From Micromonospora chersina (GTDB lineage: Bacteria; Actinomycetota; Actinomycetes; Mycobacteriales; Micromonosporaceae), in NCBI RefSeq assembly GCF_900091475.1, contig NZ_FMIB01000002.1:3286001-3350000 (forward strand): 64,000 nt of DNA. The letters are read 5' to 3'. Each line of letters starts with the position of its first letter. The first letter of the stretch is position 1. Under the pieces are notes generated by a model. The model had not been told where the DNA came from. It saw only the letters and a list, made by a program, of their open reading frames with translations, and did no database searches. Shown piece after piece: positions 61,172 to 64,000 of the stretch. Both the position numbers and the translations under genes were made by a program.

Positions 61172-63703
61172 TCAGGAGGCGCCGTCGGCGCGGAACGGGA
61201 GGACGTTGCCGCGCGCGGTGTCCCGCAGCGACCCCAGCACCGCCCCGATCTTGTCCGCCGGCATCGGCTTGAAGAAGTGGTAGCCCTGGGCGGCGGTGCA
61301 GCCCAGCTCGGCCAGGGCGGTCCGCTGCTCGGCGGTCTCCACGCCCTCGGCCACCACCCGCAGCCCCAGCTCGTGCGCGAGCCCGACGGTGGTACGCACG
61401 ATCGCGGCGGCCTCCGGCGAGTCGGCCATCCGGATCACGAAGGAACGGTCCACCTTCAACTCGTCCACCGCGATCCGGGTGAGGAAGGTCAGCGAGGAGA
61501 ACCCGGTGCCGAAGTCGTCGACCGCGAGCTGCACACCCATGGCGCGCAGGGTGGCCAGCACCTCGTCGATGACCTCCAGCTCGCTCATCACCACCGTCTC
61601 GGTGATCTCCAGCACCAGCCGGTGCGGCGGCACCTGGTGCCGGCGCAGCGCCTCGCCGATCTCGGCCGGCAGCCGCGGGTCGAGCAGGCTGCGCGCCGAC
61701 AGGTTCACCGAGATCGGGATGTCCAGCCCCTCGCGTGCCCAACCGGCTGCCACCGCCAGGGCCTTGTCCAGCACGTAGCGGGTGAAGCTGCCGAGCTGCT
61801 CGCTGTTCTCCACCGGGCGGATGAAGTCCGCCGGGCCGAGCCAGCCCCGACGCGGGTGCCGCCAGCGGATCAGCGCCTCCACCCCGGTCGGGGCGCCGGT
61901 GGCCAGGTCCACCGCCGGCTGCAACGCCAGCACGAGCTGGTCGTCGGCCTCCAGGGCCTCCCGCAGCTCCGCGAGCAGCGCCAGGTGGTCGGTGCTCGCG
62001 GCGTCGCGCGAGCTGTCGTACGCGGCGACGCTGCCGCCGCCCTCCTTCGCCTGGTACATGGCGATGTCGGCCCGGCGCAGAAGCTCCGTCAGGTCGGCGG
62101 TGCCCGCGTCGGCGACCACCACACCCACCGCCACCTCGACCGACATGCGCACCCCGGCCACCTCGGTCGGCGCGGCCAGCCGCTCGGCGATCTCCCGGGC
62201 CTGCCGCAGCGCGTACGCCAGCGGGGCCGCCCGGTCGTCGACCACCGGGACCGTGGTGAGCAGCAGGGCGAACTCGTCGCCGCCGAGCCGGCCGAGCAGG
62301 TCGCCCGGACGGGTCATGGTGGCCAGCCGGTTCGCGGCCAGCCGCAGCAGCTGGTCGCCGGCCGCGTGCCCCAGCGTGTCGTTGACCTCTTTGAACTGGT
62401 TGATGTCGAGCAGCAGCAGCGCCACCGGGTGGTCGTGGGCGCGCTGCCGCAGCGCCTGGTCGCCCTTGGCCAGCAGGGCGGCCCGGTTGAGCAGCCCGGT
62501 GAGCTGGTCGTGCACGGCCTCGTACGACGAGCGGGCGGTGACCAGCCGCAGCTCGCGGTGGGTCGCGGCGTCGTGCAGGGCGGCGGCCAGCGCGTCGCCG
62601 AACGCCGCGACGCCGTCCCGTTCCCGGGCCGTGGGCGGGGCGGAGCGGGGGAACCGGACCCGCAGCTGGCCGACCTCGGCGCTGCCCACGGCGAGCCGCC
62701 GGACCAGCTCGTGCTCGCCGGACCCGGTGGCCGACGGGGGTTCCACCTCGCGGTCGCGCACCTGGGCGCCGGTGTCCGCCCGGTAGCGGCGCCAGCGGCC
62801 GTCGCCCCGGGCCACGTCCACCTCGACCAGCTCGGCGCCGAACAGGGTGAGCGCCCCGGTCACGGCGGCGGTCGCCACGCCCCGCTCGTCGAGCTGGTTG
62901 AGCGCGGCGGTGGCCTCGGCGAACGCCCGCCAGGTGCGCCGCTCCTGGTCGGCCCGGAGGCGGTGCCGGTAGGTCTGCTGGAGCAGCCAGAGCGGCGGCG
63001 GCAGGAGCAGCAGCCAGCGCGCGTCCAGCTCCAGCAGGGTGACCACGACCAGGCCGACCGCCACGTTGCCCACGAACATGAGCAGCTTGCCGCGGAGCGC
63101 GGCGAGCAGCGGCGGGCCGATGGGGATGCCGTGCAGCAGGGCGAGGCCGGCGCCGCCCAGCCAGGCGCTGGTGAGCAGGTAGGCCACCGCGCCGGCGGTG
63201 AGCGCGAGGGCCAGCTCCGGGGTGGGCGCGGCGAGCAGCGGCTGGCCGAGCGCGCTGGCGACCGCCGCGGCGAGCGCGGTGGCGGCGGTGAGCGAACCGG
63301 CGATCCGGACCAGTTCCAATGCGGGCCGGCGGTCGGTGACCAGGGACATGGCGGTCCACGCGGCCCCCGTGCCGAGCAGGGCCGCGGCCGGCAGCCAGCC
63401 GGCCGGCACGAGGTAGAGGCAGACGACGAGGGCCGCCTCGCCCCAGGTGATGCTGACCATGCCGGATGCGGTGCGGAAGCGCAGCCGGGCGAGCTGTGCC
63501 ACGGCGAACGCGACGACGGCGACGCCGAACCGGACGAATCCGGGCAGCGGGTCGTCCGGCGGCAGGTGCGCGGGAACGGTCAGGCCGACCACGGCGGCCG
63601 CCAGGGCGGTGACGGCGACGGCGGCGGTCAGCAGCAGAACGCCGACCGGCGTGCCGCGCGGGCCCCGCTCATCGGGGGGTTGGCCGGCCCGGCCGGAGGT
63701 CAC
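61172..63703 (-). CDS. Membrane GGDEF-EAL protein (cyclic di-GMP turnover)
   Basis: 843 residues. About eight N-terminal transmembrane segments (residues 20-240: VGVLLLTAAVAVTALAAAVV, FGVAVVAFAVAQLARL and others) resemble a MASE-like sensor. A GAF-like linker follows, then a GGDEF domain with intact GRLGGDEFALLL and an RxxD inhibition site (R-P-G-D) five residues before it. An EAL domain with intact VEALIRWRHP, NLSARSL, LEITETVV and VDDFGTGFSSL follows. Both active sites are complete, so it may synthesise and degrade c-di-GMP. GTG start; convergent with the PI-PLC-like gene. Confidence 0.92.
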   Translation of the reverse strand: MTSGRAGQPPDERGPRGTPVGVLLLTAAVAVTALAAAVVGLTVPAHLPPDDPLPGFVRFGVAVVAFAVAQLARLRFRTASGMVSITWGEAALVVCLYLVPAGWLPAAALLGTGAAWTAMSLVTDRRPALELVRIAGSLTAATALAAAVASALGQPLLAAPTPELALALTAGAVAYLLTSAWLGGAGLALLHGIPIGPPLLAALRGKLLMFVGNVAVGLVVVTLLELDARWLLLLPPPLWLLQQTYRHRLRADQERRTWRAFAEATAALNQLDERGVATAAVTGALTLFGAELVEVDVARGDGRWRRYRADTGAQVRDREVEPPSATGSGEHELVRRLAVGSAEVGQLRVRFPRSAPPTARERDGVAAFGDALAAALHDAATHRELRLVTARSSYEAVHDQLTGLLNRAALLAKGDQALRQRAHDHPVALLLLDINQFKEVNDTLGHAAGDQLLRLAANRLATMTRPGDLLGRLGGDEFALLLTTVPVVDDRAAPLAYALRQAREIAERLAAPTEVAGVRMSVEVAVGVVVADAGTADLTELLRRADIAMYQAKEGGGSVAAYDSSRDAASTDHLALLAELREALEADDQLVLALQPAVDLATGAPTGVEALIRWRHPRRGWLGPADFIRPVENSEQLGSFTRYVLDKALAVAAGWAREGLDIPISVNLSARSLLDPRLPAEIGEALRRHQVPPHRLVLEITETVVMSELEVIDEVLATLRAMGVQLAVDDFGTGFSSLTFLTRIAVDELKVDRSFVIRMADSPEAAAIVRTTVGLAHELGLRVVAEGVETAEQRTALAELGCTAAQGYHFFKPMPADKIGAVLGSLRDTARGNVLPFRADGAS

Positions 63704-63824
63704 GGGCCCACCCCGTCGGACGGCGGCCGGAGGGCACGGTCGGGGGCTGTTGCTGCCATCGACATCGGCGCCCCCCTTCCGCGCACGGCTCGGGGCCTTT
63801 ACGGTCCCCCCGGCGGAAGGCTAA

Positions 63825-63868
63825 GCCAAAGCCGGTGGTCGCAACAGGGGTGGACGACCGGCTTCGGC
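63825..63868. terminator. Imperfect hairpin upstream of the GGDEF-EAL gene
   Basis: 12-bp inverted repeat with one mismatch, GCCAAAGCCGGT (63825-63836) and ACCGGCTTCGGC (63857-63868), loop 20 nt. It lies downstream of the minus-strand partial gene that stops at 63885. Confidence 0.4.
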
Positions 63869-63884
63869 GTGATTCACGCGCTGT

Positions 63885-64000
63885 TCAGCCGTTCCGGCGC
63901 TGCTGGGAGCCGTTGGGCGCGTTCGTCGGGGATTCCTGCGGGGCGGTCCCGTCTGTCGGATCGGCGACTGTCGAGTCGGCCCGGCCCGGCTCGGCCGGCC
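63885..64000 (-). CDS. 3' end of an unidentified minus-strand gene
   Basis: Reading from the right edge the frame is open for 38 codons and ends in TGA at 63887-63885. The C-terminal tail is hydrophilic and disordered (PAEPGRADSTVADPTDGTAP, then QESPTNAPNGSQ-, ending RRNG). The gene body lies outside the window, so no family call is possible. Confidence 0.5.
   Translation of the reverse strand, partial: PAEPGRADSTVADPTDGTAPQESPTNAPNGSQQRRNG

Overview
The window is high-GC actinobacterial chromosome, most likely Micromonospora or a close relative in the Micromonosporaceae. This rests on the strong G/C third-position bias, many GTG starts and ATGA/GTGA gene overlaps, a WhiB protein, coenzyme F420 biosynthesis genes, and a short intergenic repeat built on GTTGATCATGAAGTTG-like arms that I associate with this family. 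No rRNA, tRNA, CRISPR array, transposase or phage gene was recognised. The window starts inside one gene and ends inside another.

Bases 1-26857 are dominated by amine and polyamine metabolism. A partial aminobutyraldehyde dehydrogenase and a GABA transaminase open the window. A seven-gene minus-strand operon (22585 down to 14864) encodes a PotD/A/B/C polyamine importer, a PuuB-like FAD amine oxidase, a saccharopine-dehydrogenase-like protein and an agmatinase-family ureohydrolase. A divergent Lrp/AsnC regulator and a plus-strand unit (class III aminotransferase, flavin-binding protein, second FAD oxidase) complete the locus. A 14-bp repeat lies both upstream of the importer operon and upstream of the aminotransferase, suggesting one Lrp regulon.

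Embedded in this region are a GntR(YtrA)-controlled ABC exporter (2826-5130), a secreted protein with a near-identical internal duplication (5177-5860), and a VanX / D-Ala ligase / fold-type-II PLP enzyme / sensor kinase / response regulator cluster (5942-10671). Also present are a GAF regulator next to an aldehyde dehydrogenase-DUF779 pair (10869-14045), and a HigBA-type toxin-antitoxin locus whose toxin carries an in-frame TGA.

Bases 27082-56072 follow the conserved actinobacterial backbone known from Mycobacterium tuberculosis Rv3258c-Rv3276c: DUF3499, zincin-like protein, WhiB2, F420 genes cofD and cofE, mannose-1-phosphate guanylyltransferase, glycosyltransferase, acyl-CoA dehydrogenase, purE and purK. 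Here it is interrupted by a DUF4331 operon, by fbiC (both radical-SAM halves of FO synthase), by acetoacetyl-CoA synthetase, UDP-glucose dehydrogenase and a 1.6-kilo-residue polytopic membrane protein.

Bases 56176-64000 hold a PdxH-like protein, a DUF255 thioredoxin-domain protein, an unknown secreted protein, a secreted PI-PLC-like phosphodiesterase, a membrane GGDEF-EAL protein, and the 3' end of an unidentified minus-strand gene. Convergent and 3' gene ends are marked by several perfect GC-rich hairpins.
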